This document shows, one piece after another, positions 39,331 to 51,915 of a stretch of 64,000 bases of DNA. The stretch comes from Synanceia verrucosa (Eukaryota; Chordata; Actinopteri; Perciformes; Synanceiidae). The notes under the pieces were generated by a model. That model was not told the DNA's origin and did no database searches. It saw only the letters and a program-made list of their open reading frames with translations. Made by a program: the position numbers and the translations under genes. Each line of letters opens with the position of its first letter. Positions within the stretch are counted from its first letter, which is position 1. The DNA lies in contig CM056556.1 in the NCBI GenBank assembly GCA_029721515.1, positions 10,684,098 through 10,748,097 of the forward strand, given 5' to 3'.

Positions 39331-42300
39331 TGCTTCTGCCTGCCACATCAAAGGAGAACCAGGGGTCACAGAGCCACAGGCATGGAATATAAATGCAGCC
39401 AACTGCGTGGCAGTATGGGAAATCAATCCTCTAAAGATAGCTCCATACACTTCATGAACCCATCATCAGTCTCTGATACATATAGCAACATATAGGAATT
39501 TTTGCGGCCTTTTGTTTGTCTTTTCTGAACTTACTGTACGTTGCTTTGATGACTTTTTAACAAAATTTACAATATATACTGTAACAACCCTTTATAAGAG
39601 ATTTTTTTTATGAACATGACGTACTGTGTATTCGTTAAAGTCTTACTAGTGTTATAAAATGCATGCTGAAACACAAACCTGAATCCATCAGTCTGTGTCT
39701 GTGAGGAGGGTAGTGAAGACAAACTCTAAGATAACAAGGTCTGAGGAAAACACTGCAGCGGAAATATGTAAACAGCTTTTGTTGGAGGTCCTGAGCTGAA
39801 GAGTCATGCCAGCATTCACAAGTGAGGCTTCCTGCTATTTGTCATAATTTTACCCAACGTAGTCTTAAGCACCATGAAGCAGTTGAGCTGCCAAGTGGAT
39901 GGTGGTAAGAAATATGTGACCAAAAAAAAAAAGACACAGAGCAGCAGTAAAGCCATTGTTATGAATTCTATAAGTCTTGAGGGATGAATGGTAAAAGTAG
40001 TGTGCTTGCCAGACGCTGAGGTCTGCGGCAGGCTTCGATGGCTCCGTGTGGGGGCGACTTGCTCTGGTTGCTTAGCATTAGTATTAGATAAACACTCTGT
40101 CGGAAGATGTCAACGTCTCCATTAATGCCAGAGCTGCCACACAGGCTGTGCTTGAGTGACACAGTGTTTTGTGGAGAGTGACAGGGGTTGTAAATGCTAA
40201 CTCTCTCTGGCTGCATCTCCGGAGCCTGGTGGAGCCGAACCCTGGCGACACCTGGGAGCACTAAACTCTGACACTCTGCAGAGATGATACATGCTGTCCT
40301 CTCATCACAGGGACAGCACAGCATTTAACTGTACAAACCAATTCAATCCAGACTCATTAAAATCAATCAATTAAGTGATGAATTCAGCATATAATTGCTG
40401 TCATTTATTTTTAAACTTTGAAAGCTTATTCAGTATATCCAGATTTAATAAACACTGAGTTTAAGACATCATATGGCATAAGTTGAAGACAATAGGCTTA
40501 AAATCCTTTGCTCACTTATCACTCTGTACCAACCACGAGCAGATTAGCCTCATCTGGAAGTGTGGCTACCCCAGAAGGCTTTTCCATAGTCTTTACAAAC
40601 CACAATATGGAAGCTGTGTGTTCAGCATAAGTCTAATGCACTTAAACCCTGCCACAAGTACGCATATCCAGTCACACTATGAGCAGGATATGGGTTTTTC
40701 CATGCTTTCAGGAGTGGACAGAGGAGTTTTCCAGTCAGTAATTATGCAGACAGAAATATTCCAGTCAAAAATACTATGTTATTTGAAAAAAATAATTCTT
40801 AAGAAAGAAGACCACAATATATATATAAAAAATCTAATCACAAAATGTCCAAAACTGTGTATACAACCACGAAGCAAATGCCAGTGACCATTTTAAAATA
40901 TATATAATTTCTAAACCTGGAAAATGTTTGAAAGCATGACTGCAACACTGCTTGTGTGTCCAGAAAAAAATAGCAATAGCAATTTGAACCAAACTCCAGC
41001 TGTATATAAAGTCCATAGAATATTTCATCTTTTTCTCCATTACATTTTGCAGCCGGAAAGGTTGAAATTTTTATCAGTCTGAGAAAACAGCATGGAGAAT
41101 TAAACTGCCTTGAGCTCAATAATACTGTCCATCCAGGAGCTGCGGAGTTGTTCTGTAGGCTGGAGGGCTGGACAGTGTAGAGTACTCTTCCCCCTAATGC
41201 CCTGTCCATTGATCTTTCCCGTAACTACAGCTCCCCACAGAAACCCACACAATCTGTGCAGAGGAGTGCTCCTAGGCACCCCCCACTTCAAAGGTGCATA
41301 TTTACTCTTAGAAATTTAGAGAAAGTGCAGCTGTGGATGCATCCTCCAACCTCAATCAATGATAGGGCTGGTCCTCCTGACCCCCCCCTGCTGGCTAATA
41401 AAGTGCTTCTTGGGCTTGGTGGTTTCTCTGGAAGCCTTGTGGGGTTGGTTCAAACTAGCACTTAGGTTTGTTTCCATTGTCTCTTCTCGAAAATTGATTT
41501 TTAGAGAAATACTTATCTTGTTGCTCAACAAAGTTCCACAATGAATTACTGCAGACAGTTTTATTTTGTCGCTGTCCTTTTTTTTTAATTTCATCATTAC
41601 CAGTCATTGTAGAATGAGGCTGAACCACGTGGTTTGTATTTTACATTTTTTGTTTGAGTAGAAAACTTTTACTTTAGCAATAAATGAACAATCAACTGAA
41701 CATCTGAGGGGTTAAGTAATGGAACTGAACAACTGTTGATTTAGATACACATCACAAAAATAAAAAAAAAAATAAATAAGAATATTTTTTATCCTTAATG
41801 TGTATCCTGTCACACTACTCTCTAATAAAGCTGGTGTCCCCTGAAAATAATCTTTGAATGAAATAGCTTCATTTTCAAATTATGGACAAAATACAAAATA
41901 GATTAATTATCATTTTTCAAAGAATCTACATGTGTATTATGTCTCCTTAACATATCCTGTTTTCCTGTCTTTTCAAAAAAAAAAACATATTTCATGCTGG
42001 GACACACATTATCATAATTGTCATTCCCAATCTTCAAAAACAAATGTGTATTAAGACAGTAGCTAAAATAGCCCTTCTGCTGAAAATCAGACAATCAAAA
42101 TCTTTTGTAATTAAGCACAGTGATATTCTAATTACAGATAATTCAAGCTACTCCATGCTGCTTCCTGTCCTCCTTCTGCAACAATTAGAAAAATATATGT
42201 CAGCTGTGATGTTTTTTTTTAAATTCCACTTTAAAGTGGCGCTGTGGGTGACTTATTCAAAAACAATGACATTTATAACTCTTCTCTGGAAGGACTGCAT

Positions 42301-42532
42301 TCATTCGCTCCTCAGCAGGAAAACCTAAGTTTTAAGTGGCTGGAGTAAAGGTCTGAAGCGATTTGCATATCTGCACAACACAATAAAAACTTTCTCTTGA
42401 CGATGTAGCATTCATTGTGCACAAATTATAATTGTTACAAGATGAAAGGTAAAACTTCTACCCAGGAAATCATTTCTCTCACAGTCGTGACTGCACATGG
42501 ATACACATAATTTTGCATGATGAGCTACAGTT
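39331..42532. other. Intergenic, no gene recognised
   Basis: No supported gene. An A-run lies at about 39920-39931 and an A/T-rich imperfect repeat at about 41755-41785. Open frames at 39968-40324 (-), 40483-40887 (+) and 40838-41209 (-) carry no recognisable domain. An octamer ATTTGCAT lies at 42361-42368. Confidence 0.55.
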
Positions 42533-42588
42533 GGCTGAAAACCAGCGACCTTGTGACTGCAACGTCTGACAGCCATCACCTGATCGCC
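42533..42588 (-). mobile_element. Possible tRNA-SINE head relic
   Basis: On the minus strand GATGGCTGTCAGACG is followed by AGTCACAAGGTCGCTGGTTT, resembling the GTTGC...AAGGTCGCTGGTTCGA region of tRNA-derived SINE heads. The B-box is poor (GGTTTTCAGCC) and no body or tail is seen. It may be coincidence. Confidence 0.25.
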
Positions 42589-43865
42589 ACTCTGTAGGTG
42601 AGTGCCTGACTAACAGGCATTTCCTTACAGCGTTGATTGCATTTTTCAAGTCTTCCACAATAGTGTTAGCTCTGAGAACAGCGGAACGAAAACTTGCTTC
42701 AGTGTCATTAATCCTAACTTGTTTGGACTCCTCGCATTGACTCTCCCACACATCATTTATCCTTTTTTTCTCTCTCTCTCTCAGCACATATGACTGCTCT
42801 CACTCTCTCTGCCTCGCGAACATGTTGACAGCAGTTTGTTAGTAGGTATCAGTTTTCAGCGAGCGGGCTGAGAGGGAGAGAGGGATGTGGTAATCATCTC
42901 TATCTCCGGCTGCTTGGCAGCGTTCCCCTCGGCATGCTGGCAGACACTTGCCATTGAGCAGCTGTCAGGCAGAGAGGGTGTGGGATGTGGGCTCAAGCTA
43001 CACAGGTCACGGTCATTTCTTTCCAAAAGCCACTGAAGCTAAAACCTTAAGTGGCATTTGAGCTACCTGCACTGTCAGTTCTGACACTCACAACACTAAC
43101 AAGGAGACCACCGGTAGAGAGTCAAACTCGATTATGCCTCCCTGGTGGATTTCCTTAATACGGCCAAGCTACGGCTAGGCTTGCTTTTCTAACAGCACAT
43201 GCTTTCAGCATTATGAGAAGTAAAATGTATTCTTTTAATCTAAAGAGCATAAAAGAAATACATTTGATCCATTAATCTGTAACATAGATAAAATTAAACA
43301 TAAAAATCTACTGCCCAATGAGAAAAAAGTCAGTTTTAATACATTTCATAATAGCATGATGCTTTTTATTGTGAAAGGGAAGGTAATTATGATGACACTG
43401 AACTGTTCACTGTCTGACTTTAAAAAATACCCATTAACTAAGCAATAGATAGGTATTTAGTATCAGTCAAGAGAAGAAATAAGGGTTGTTAAGTAGTGAG
43501 TACATTATTACACTATTATATATAACTTATATTTAATTCTGGCTGTTATTTATTGTGAGTGGTGTTCTTGAATTCATTTTTGGTTGATGCTTTTTCTGCA
43601 TTACTATAAATAAAATTAGATATAACTTATATATTTATTGTAAAAGACAGTGTGCTGATTATTGAAAAACGAATAGTAAAAATAGACAAAAATATTTCTG
43701 TCATTTCTCAGACGAAAGACGTAACTTGTGTAGCGCTTTCTTACATGCCAGAATAACAGTCACGCTCTTCATCACAACAATTATTCTGCATGAATTCAAA
43801 ACTCTCTTTAGTTCGGAAACCAGGACCCCTAAGTTTATACTGAATTATTTGGAAACATAAATAAT

Positions 43866-43869
<4 letters not shown>
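42589..43869. other. Intergenic, no gene recognised
   Basis: A CT-rich tract lies at 42766-42785. The segment 42800-43000 is non-repetitive with E-box-like CAGCTG (42959-42964). The remainder is AT-rich with nothing recognised. Confidence 0.55.
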
Positions 43870-43897
<28 letters not shown>

Positions 43898-43907
43898 CAC
43901 ACACACA
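43870..43907. repeat. A28 run followed by (CA)5
   Basis: 28 consecutive A (43870-43897), then five CA units. The upstream 130 bp match no SINE or processed gene that I recognise, and no flanking direct repeats were seen, so a retroposon tail is not supported. Confidence 0.9.
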
Positions 43908-45409
43908 TCAAGTTCCATGGAAAGGTTACAACTTTAAACAAAACTGTATGGAAAAGTAGTCTGACTTCCACGGCTGCTGCAAACTGAATTGTGCTTGATA
44001 AGTTGGAGGCTCTCACAACCTGGACCTGTGATCTTTGGAGTGATACCCTCAAGTTCATAGCAACAAATACACTCAATCACTCAGGGAGATCCTAAGTCTC
44101 TCTGTTGGCCAATTACTGCTTTCAAAAAGCCTGGGGCACCCAGGAAACTCTGACTCCTGGAAATAAAGACCAATCTGAGAGAGAAACATTGCAGCTATTA
44201 AAATCTTTATAATTCTGTAAATCACAAGTGATTTGTTTTGCCCCATGGCTTGTTCCGATACATCCTTGTTGCTATTGCAAAGGGCACGGGGTGACTGCAA
44301 TTGAGGAGAGCAAGCTTATTTTTACAACTAAGCTTGGAAAAAAAAGGAAGCCTTTTTTTCTTCTTCTGTTTGAGTGCAGAAGGCAAAGATCTCCTCTGTG
44401 TCATAATTGCCTGAAGTTAGAGAGTAAAGGCTCTGGACTCCTGATGTTAGTGTGGGCCTTTCATCAGGGGGGTTTGGAGTCAGAGCTGCTTTAAAAGATC
44501 AGGCCCTCTGGAGGATCAGAGTCTTTTTTTATTTATGTAATAAAGGCTTTTTTAAAAGAGAGAAAAATTTATCATCACTTATCTGTTTCCCTGACTGGTG
44601 CTGTCTTGTTGGGCTTTTGCTTATTTGTTGATGATTAAGGCTCCCATTATTCGAAGCAGATTTACATTTTCTCAATTATTTCATTTTTGAACTTCAATAT
44701 TAAGTATGCTATACTGATTAATTTTGAGGATGGATTCTGAAATTAGCCCACTTATTCAAATAAAGTGGAAGCCAAAAGTGGTAGAGAGGATCATGCAATT
44801 ATGAGTAAAATCACTCCAATTAAACACTGCCGTGTTAACTTTAAGAGAGCACACACTCCACGTAATATAATTACAAACTGGGATGAAAAATTGGAAAAGA
44901 AAACACCAACATTATAGAATGAAGCATTTGCAGTTGATGGATTCTCAAAAAGCTCTTCTATCCTCTGGTGCTCAGGGTTAAGAATGGCACTCTCCTGCTG
45001 CTGCAGCGCTCTCCCTCCCAACTGCATCACTCCCCATTCAGCAGCACAAGACCCTCTGGTGCTAGACAAGGGCCCTGACTGAGGACGCTTTGATACTTCG
45101 GCCTCAGATCACCAGAGTATCCTTATAGCGGCGAGTTGATGGACGAATGGGTCACAGGAAGGATGTCCAAACCATAAATCAGACTACAGGGGTGACAGCA
45201 CACAAAATAGGTGAATTGTCCTTGGGTTCGCGAAGCTGGCGGCGTCCCTTGTGTCCCAGAGTCACACCACCCTTTTTATTATTTGGGAGCGAGTCAAACG
45301 GATGCCCCACCAGCCATTCTGCCCTCCCCCTTGTGTGTTTCCCCCAGTCTTCCAGCCTGGACCCTGCTATGAACTGTTTCCAGAGTCAGTTACTGGTGTA
45401 ATTGAAAGT
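43908..45409. other. Intergenic, no gene recognised
   Basis: No supported gene or known repeat. Open frames at 44073-44300 (-) and 44791-45069 (-) are unrecognised. Mixed-composition sequence at 45060-45400. Confidence 0.55.
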
Positions 45410-45475
45410 GCTTTGTCATCGCTTTCAGCCAAACACTGATGGATGTGAAGTTGAATGAGGTTTGGGTTTTAGTTA
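45410..45475 (+). repeat. Copy A of a diverged local noncoding duplicate
   Basis: AACACTGATGGATG starts at 45432 and TTTTAGTTA ends at 45475. Over these 44 bases, 36 match 47527-47569, with one gap. Weaker similarity extends upstream (GAAAG...TGTCAT in both). It is not a simple repeat. It may be two copies of an old dispersed repeat or a duplicated regulatory element. Confidence 0.55.
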
Positions 45476-47499
45476 TACGAGTGAGCCTGTGTGAGATTTA
45501 TCACCAGAGGCTTAAGAGGCTACAAGGGACCATTAAAGCACCAGCGCCGTCTACATCACAGTGAACTGTTCATTATTATTCATTAAAACAGAATGCCTTT
45601 AATATGTCTAGTTCCCCCACATGTGAAAAAAAAAATATTGTACATACATGTTTTTGATGACTGCTGGAAAAACTGTTCGGTTGCCCAGTTTTTTACAGTC
45701 TGGTGCAATTAAATGTGGATTTTAAAAAGTGTACGCAACACATAAAAAGTAAGCTGGCCTAGGAATTTATAATAGTTCAGCACTTTCTTAAAGTTGCATC
45801 AAAATCAAAAGCTCCAGAAAGCCTCTTTATACCTTCATGTGGACTACATTAATCTTTGTCCTGTACAGCTTTGTACTCTCAAAACGCACTATAGTGAACT
45901 GAATAATACATATTCTCTTCATTTGAGGTCTGTTATGTTAAACATATACCCTTCATGTATATATACTCAAAATACAACAGTGGTCATCATATCTATTCAT
46001 AATTAATGTAGTCTGACCGAAAACTGTGAAACCATTTAATTTCAATTCTGAATCGACATCCACATGCAAAGCGTGGGAGGTGTGCTAGTTCTCATTGTCT
46101 CCCACTTATTATAGGCTGCCCCCAGCTGCCTGGGCTGTGAGGGCCTGGATCCTGGCTCACGTCCAGCTCGGCTCTGATCTGGGCCTCTTTGTGATTTGAG
46201 GAGTACAGAGCTTTGCTGGGCTGCTGTCCTAGAGCCATGTTGGAATGCAAGAGCAGTGGTGGAGGTGCCGAGGAAAGTGACCTCACTGTGTGATGCGAGC
46301 AAGAGTACGGGGCAAAAGTTACACACAGAGGTTGGTTGGATTATAAATAAAGTAGCGTGTGGTTTCTGTGCCGCAGCCGGGAAATAGGAAAAGGTGAATA
46401 CCAGTGCTCACAGCGCAGTTGTAAATGGTGCCCTATCCTAACACTGGTTCAAGGCTGCCATGATAGCACGGCCAGATAAAGTACATTTAATAGAAAACTA
46501 GCTCCCAATTTCTGCATGTGCTCAAAGAAAGTGTTTTCTTTTCATTTCATTATCAGTTTAATGACTACTACTATCCAGTTTTGCCATTTTGTTAAATATT
46601 GCTGAAATCTAAGGGTAAGTGGGTCATGAGTGAAGGAAAGTAGATGCTTGTTCCTAATGCTTGTATATTTTTAAATTAAAAAGGAATTTAAAAAAAAATC
46701 TAATTTACCACCAAAATTGTCTACCAAAATGAAATATTAGTCTTAAAATAAAAAAAAAAAATTGCCAGATTTCTGATGATAAAAGCAGTTAATGTGGCAA
46801 CATTGAGAGTCAGTCATGTTGACTGCAGACTGCGTGTTGAGGGATACTTGTGACTGACCTTTCTGAGGCCTGTATGCATGCCGGCCGTCTTGCGGTGCGG
46901 AGGAGGACGCAGGGGGGGGACAAAAGACCAAGACCCTGCCACAGGCACAAACACCTGCGAGGACAGACAAAGGCAACATCACTTTAACAGGAAACAGTGT
47001 CCAGGATAAACAGAGCTTACTGAGGAGCATCAACAGTGTGTGCAACTTAATATGACTTCCAGGACATCCCCCTGGAAGAAAACAAACAAATGGGACCACA
47101 GCGTTACAGCTCTTATAGTTTTGTGTTTGTTTTAGTACAAGTTTGTCAGCAGCGGCTAAATTCATTTCTGTTCCAGTTGAATGCAGCACTGGCATTTTAT
47201 GCCTCATGGACAAAATAGGAAACTCCAGATTAATTGTAGGTGTGATTTAATATATAAAGTGTAATGGTAAATGTTAAAATCTCTCATGAAGAAATCAATA
47301 GATATGCTGTTGCCTATGGGAAAATTAGCATGGTAAATGAACATTAACTCGCAGATGGTTGGGTACGGGGCATTGCTGTGGCTCCTAACAAACAATTGAT
47401 TAACTTGTAAATTCCCATTGCCCAGCTGTTATTCAGGCTGTTTACCATAAATAAAAGAGAGGGAGTAGAGAAAGGATCCAGATGCTTTGAGTGCTGCAG
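45476..47499. other. Intergenic, no gene recognised
   Basis: The minus-strand open frame 46743-47213 (156 codons) is the longest in the window but has no recognisable domain, no plausible context, and ends in a phenylalanine/leucine run encoded by an A-rich tract. I do not call it a gene. A-runs lie near 45626 and 46750. Confidence 0.5.
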
Positions 47500-47569
47500 A
47501 AAGGCAATCTGTCATTGTTCTCAACTAACACTGATGGATGCTGCTTTGAATGGGGATTGGTTTTAGTTA
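47500..47569 (+). repeat. Copy B of a diverged local noncoding duplicate
   Basis: This is the partner of 45410-45475, about 2.1 kb downstream in the same orientation. The shared blocks are AACACTGATGGATG, TTGAATG and TTTTAGTTA in the same order and nearly the same spacing. The upstream flank (AAATAAAAGAGAGGGAG) is not shared. Confidence 0.55.
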
Positions 47570-49164
47570 AACATGACAAAGTGAGGGATGACACGCCATT
47601 GGTCACAAAGGTCTGGAGGTCCGGCAACGCCTCAGCAGTTGCTTTTTTCAGCCAAGACAACCTCTTGTTCATGTATCAGCTGCCAATAAAGGGAAGAAGT
47701 TGTCGGGCAGGCTTTTGGGATTGTTTGTTTTTGTTGTGCGTTCATGTTAAAGTTGAGAAATGAGAAAATGAACAAAACTCTCAGCCAGACTTTACTGAGA
47801 TGGCAGCCAGTATCAAATCAACATAATTTACTTTCTTTACACTACACTGTCAAACAAGACTTGCATTAATTTACAATACTTAGCAGTATGACTCCACTTA
47901 TCAGAAATCTTCTTAAAATCTGACTTGATGCTTCAGTTGAAGTACAATGAGCTGCTTGTTATGCAGAAACAGTGCTGAACTCTTTATCCAATGATCACTG
48001 TAAATATCCCATTGTGTGTCCAACAAAGTTACTGTCGTGAACTACATGAACTATACTTTAGAACTTTACAGATGACTTTGCTCTTGAAGTACTGCCCCTA
48101 TACATTGGCAAAAAACAAAAGCAAAAACTTCTAACATCAGGTTAAAACATTGTATTCAGACATCTAAGTTTAGTCATACAGCATGATATAAAAAATTAAA
48201 GGCACAATGCGTTTTGGGGATATCACGGTCAGTGGACAGGAGCATGGGAAGAAAAATCTCAAATCTCAAGACAGCGTGATGTCATATTGTGAATGGTCCA
48301 GTAAACACTGATGCTATCTGACCCTAAAATAACTGAGGATGATGTAAAATGCATATGAACTGCTCTTCCAGCTGCAGAAGCTCACATACATGTTCCCAGT
48401 AAAGGATGACATCAGAGATCTGGAAGGAACAAAACAAGCCTTTCTTTAGACTGGAGACTTCAGTCCCAGAAGGAAGCTGGTTTCCCAGATGCCAGAGCAT
48501 CACTGAGGGACAGTTTAAGTCAAGACTTCTGCAAAACTCATCATTCATTGTCAAATATGGTTGAGGTGAACATCCTTTCATCCTCTATCAGTTTACTTTT
48601 CCACATATACGACAGCTATCCCACAAGCTTGCAAAAGAGAGAGGAATGATTTCCTGGTTCTCATTAAAACACACAGTCACACACACAGATGCTGTTTGGA
48701 CAGTCTAAAATCAATAAAGATAATACAAAGTCTATAAAAATGTAAACTCAGAGCCAACGAAGAACAAAGAAGAAAAAGCCTTTAATGTAAGCATAGCTTC
48801 CCTGGTAACATACTGTAAAATATAATGCTGCTGCCCATTGAAAGCTATGTAGCTCCAATCTGGTGATTTAGAATTTTTCTTACATCATTTTTTTTTTTAA
48901 ATGGGCTGACAAATATATCCCACTTTTCAAGCTACATAAACAATTTAAAACTCAATGTAGTATCTCAGAAACGCATGAAGACATTCACAGGATTGTGACC
49001 CAATGTTGCGTTTTGACTATAGGTTGACACTGGATTCAAATCTTGCAACCATATGTAAAAATACAGCAATATTACAAGTCCATATAATTTACTGACAATT
49101 ATATTTCAATCACATTGTGTTTATTGGAGAAATTTTCTTTTAATAACGTCAAATGTTGTCATTA
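47570..49164. other. Intergenic, no gene recognised
   Basis: No supported gene. The segment 48200-48660 has a texture of an old repeat but I cannot assign it to a family. The minus-strand open frame 48324-48581 is unrecognised. Confidence 0.5.
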
Positions 49165-49677
49165 CTTCGGCCAAGGAGGTTCTGTTTTCACCAGGGTTTG
49201 TTTATTTGTTGTTTTTTTTTGCAAAATAACTCAAAAAGTTATGGACGGATTTTGACAAAATTTTCAGGATTGATCAGAAGTGGCCTAACTTAAAACTGAT
49301 TAATTTTTGGTGGTGATCAGATCCGATTCATGGTCATCAAGGTCAAATGAAAGGTCACGCCATAGTAATGTATGGGAGATTTTGCATATTTCTGAATGCT
49401 CCAGGATGTACAATTTTCAGCCAATCGTCACTTAATTTGGTTTATAAACTAATATAGGAATCCTTTACAATTAAAATTCAAATGTGACAAAATATGAAAT
49501 AGAGAAAAAATAAATAAAAAGTACATGATATTAATGTGAATAAATGTTAAATGTGGGTTTCACGGTGAGTCAAAATCAACACATTCACTCTTAGGTTTTG
49601 TGGGCTTGCAGGAGTATATGCTCTCTCAGAATGCTGCCTTGGTGAAGGTCTGCGTTCTCTGAGTGCTTTTCTAGTTA
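49165..49677 (+). mobile_element. Old dispersed repeat, about 510 bp, unclassified
   Basis: It begins CTTCGGCCAAGGAGGTTCTG and ends TCTGCGTTCTCTGAGTGC followed by TTTTCTAGT. Between these ends are AAAGTTATGGACGGATTTTG and TTTTGGTGGTGATCAGATCC. This order of blocks (CCAAGGAGGTTATGTTTTC, GGACGGATTT, GGTGGTGATCCGGATC, GAGGTCTGCGCTCTCCGAGTGC) matches, from memory, a family widespread in fish and other animals. The ends show short inverse similarity (CTTCGGCCAAGG against GCCTTGGTGAAG). The copy is diverged and has no coding capacity. Confidence 0.65.
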
Positions 49678-51892
49678 TCAGTGTATTCCTTGATTTCAGC
49701 TGCATGCAGCTCCAGCCCATCGAAATATTAAGTATGGAACCCGTCTTGCTGTTAATTTTTCTTCATCTCTCTGGAATGGTTCATGTGACCTACTTCACAC
49801 TGGGTGGATGTGTTGCTGGGAACTCAAAGATATGCATTGTTGATGTTGGTGTAATTTGCCGTTTGGTGGCACTGGCACATCTCTTCTAAATCTTAACTTT
49901 TGGCCTCATGTTTCAGATCCAAGTCTGATACAAAAATAGATTCTTCCTGGATACTACTTCACATAAGCAATACCCTTTTGTGTCTGAACTGATTTTCCAT
50001 TATTATTATTTAAAAAACAAACAAACATATTTTCTGCCTTTTTTTAACAGGGTGGGGGTCAATCCTCACCAAAATTGCAAATGATTTCTGGAACTAAATG
50101 AAGAAATAAGCTTTTCCAGATTTGTCCATACCGTTTCACTATAGCTGGCCCTCAAATTTTGATTACATGCTTTTGCCATGGCTTATATTACACATCCCTA
50201 TTATCACATTTGGTGGACGTGTAGATATGGTATGATATGTCTGAGTGACCATTACAAATTTGGCACTGTTTGGCCAATAAGTGGCGCTGTAGCAGACAGG
50301 CTTTTTTCTTCAAGGAATCTTATAATCCACTCTTAACGGGCATGTTCCTTCCTGCAGTAGTGTATGGTAATAATGACAAGCTAATGTCAGGCGTGTCTCA
50401 CACTGACAAAACTAACCATAATGATATAATGCTGACTGGTAGTTACTATGACAACACTGTTTAAAACATACCTGGATAAATGAGTTTGTCTGAGCTAGTT
50501 CAGCTACAGTTCAGTTGTTGACAATGCAGCCTCAACTGTGCCTGCAACTAACCGAGCAAAGCTGACCACTGTTGTGATGTTCATAACAAAATATTTCTGA
50601 CAGCTCAGACCCCTCGTGATGTACACTTTTGAATATGAAAATGTCCAACCAATGGAAGTTAATTACATTTTTTTCTGCTTTTATTACAACACATTATGCT
50701 GAAATGAAAATCACCTTTTTTTTTTGCTTACAAAACACAAAGCAAACAACATCCATTTTTTGTTATCAGTTGCCTAGCAACAGTGAACTCAATGTGCCAT
50801 ATCGGGGGAAAAAAAAGCTCACAAATGTCATAGCTATCTCTGAAATGTCATAATGCGATCAGATTTAATTATTTTTATACATAGCCCACAAGCCTACAGT
50901 AACACACACAGTGTTAACCTCAACTTAGACTCCTTTTTTCTGGGAAGATGCACTATTTCACAGAGCAAAGACCAGTTTAGAAGTTATTGTTTCGACCTTC
51001 AGTCAGGAACTACATTGATCTCAAAATGAGATTTCATCACAACAGCGACTGAGTGGTCAGGCTTACACACTTGATAGTTGTAACCATAACTGCATTATGA
51101 AATGTCAAGGGAAAATGTTCGTGAAAATCAAAATTGGCAGTGCATTGCAAATAATTTACTTTATGTAGAACAACACAGATATGAAAAGTTAAACCTTAAT
51201 AGTCACCAGCTGGACACACTGTGCGGTTAAGTCAGTGTGAGGTTTGCTTTTCGCCAGCAAGAAACTAAAAAACAGATTTTGACCTTTTTTCCAACCCCAA
51301 CTGAATGTGCAGTATTGGTAGGCATGCTAATTAGTCAGGTAAGGTGCGAGTAGAGGATTGAGGTGTTTAACTGCACTACAAAATCCTGCAGGAAAGGGAT
51401 TATGGTTCCAATTCAGGACTTACAGGATAGTTTTGCTATATCAGCATTTGATAGTATACTTTTTTTTAGTATATTTTTTACTTATTTATTCATATACTTT
51501 ATACTATATACATTTATTCAAGTACTCCAAACAAAATTATACTGTAAATGCATAATTAAGGCATTAGTCCTTATAAATACTGCTGACTCTGTTCTTTGGC
51601 ACATAGGCCAAAACCAGAGGAACTGTTGAGTTAATTTTACTGATAAACTTTTAGTGTGTAGATGTCTTTTCTTTGCCAGAAACATCTGAGTGCGGTTTAA
51701 AAAGGGTGAGAAGCAACCATAGTGTTTATTCAGACCAAACAGTTAGCTATTAATCTCTTTCACATAATGTCAATTTCATGTAAACCTGAGATGTAATGCA
51801 AGAGGGCAGACTGTAGAGTCATTAAAATCTGTGTTACTTTGGACACATTATATGATTTAGCATGCCATTTTGATCTGAACCTGGAGCTAGGG
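49678..51892. other. Intergenic, no gene recognised
   Basis: A perfect 14-bp palindrome AGCTGCATGCAGCT lies at 49698-49711. The text near 50255-50300 (TTTGGCCAATAAGTGGCGCTGTAG) resembles fragments common in fish repeats, but a family cannot be named. No gene. Confidence 0.5.
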
Positions 51893-51915
51893 AAAAAAAA
51901 AAAAAAAAAAAAAAA
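51893..51915. repeat. A23 homopolymer
   Basis: 23 consecutive A with no recognised retroposon upstream. Confidence 0.9.

Noticed and set aside
42479..42787. 102-codon minus-strand frame with charged residues resembling a coiled coil
   Set aside because: It overlaps a possible SINE-head relic and starts in a CT-rich tract. There is no family match.
43741..43907. Poly-A run as the tail of a retroposed gene or SINE
   Set aside because: The upstream 130 bp is unrecognised and no flanking direct repeat was seen.
46743..47213. 156-codon minus-strand frame, the longest in the window
   Set aside because: No recognisable domain, no partner exons, and its end is a homopolymer-driven phenylalanine/leucine run. 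It is within the chance length for 64 kb.
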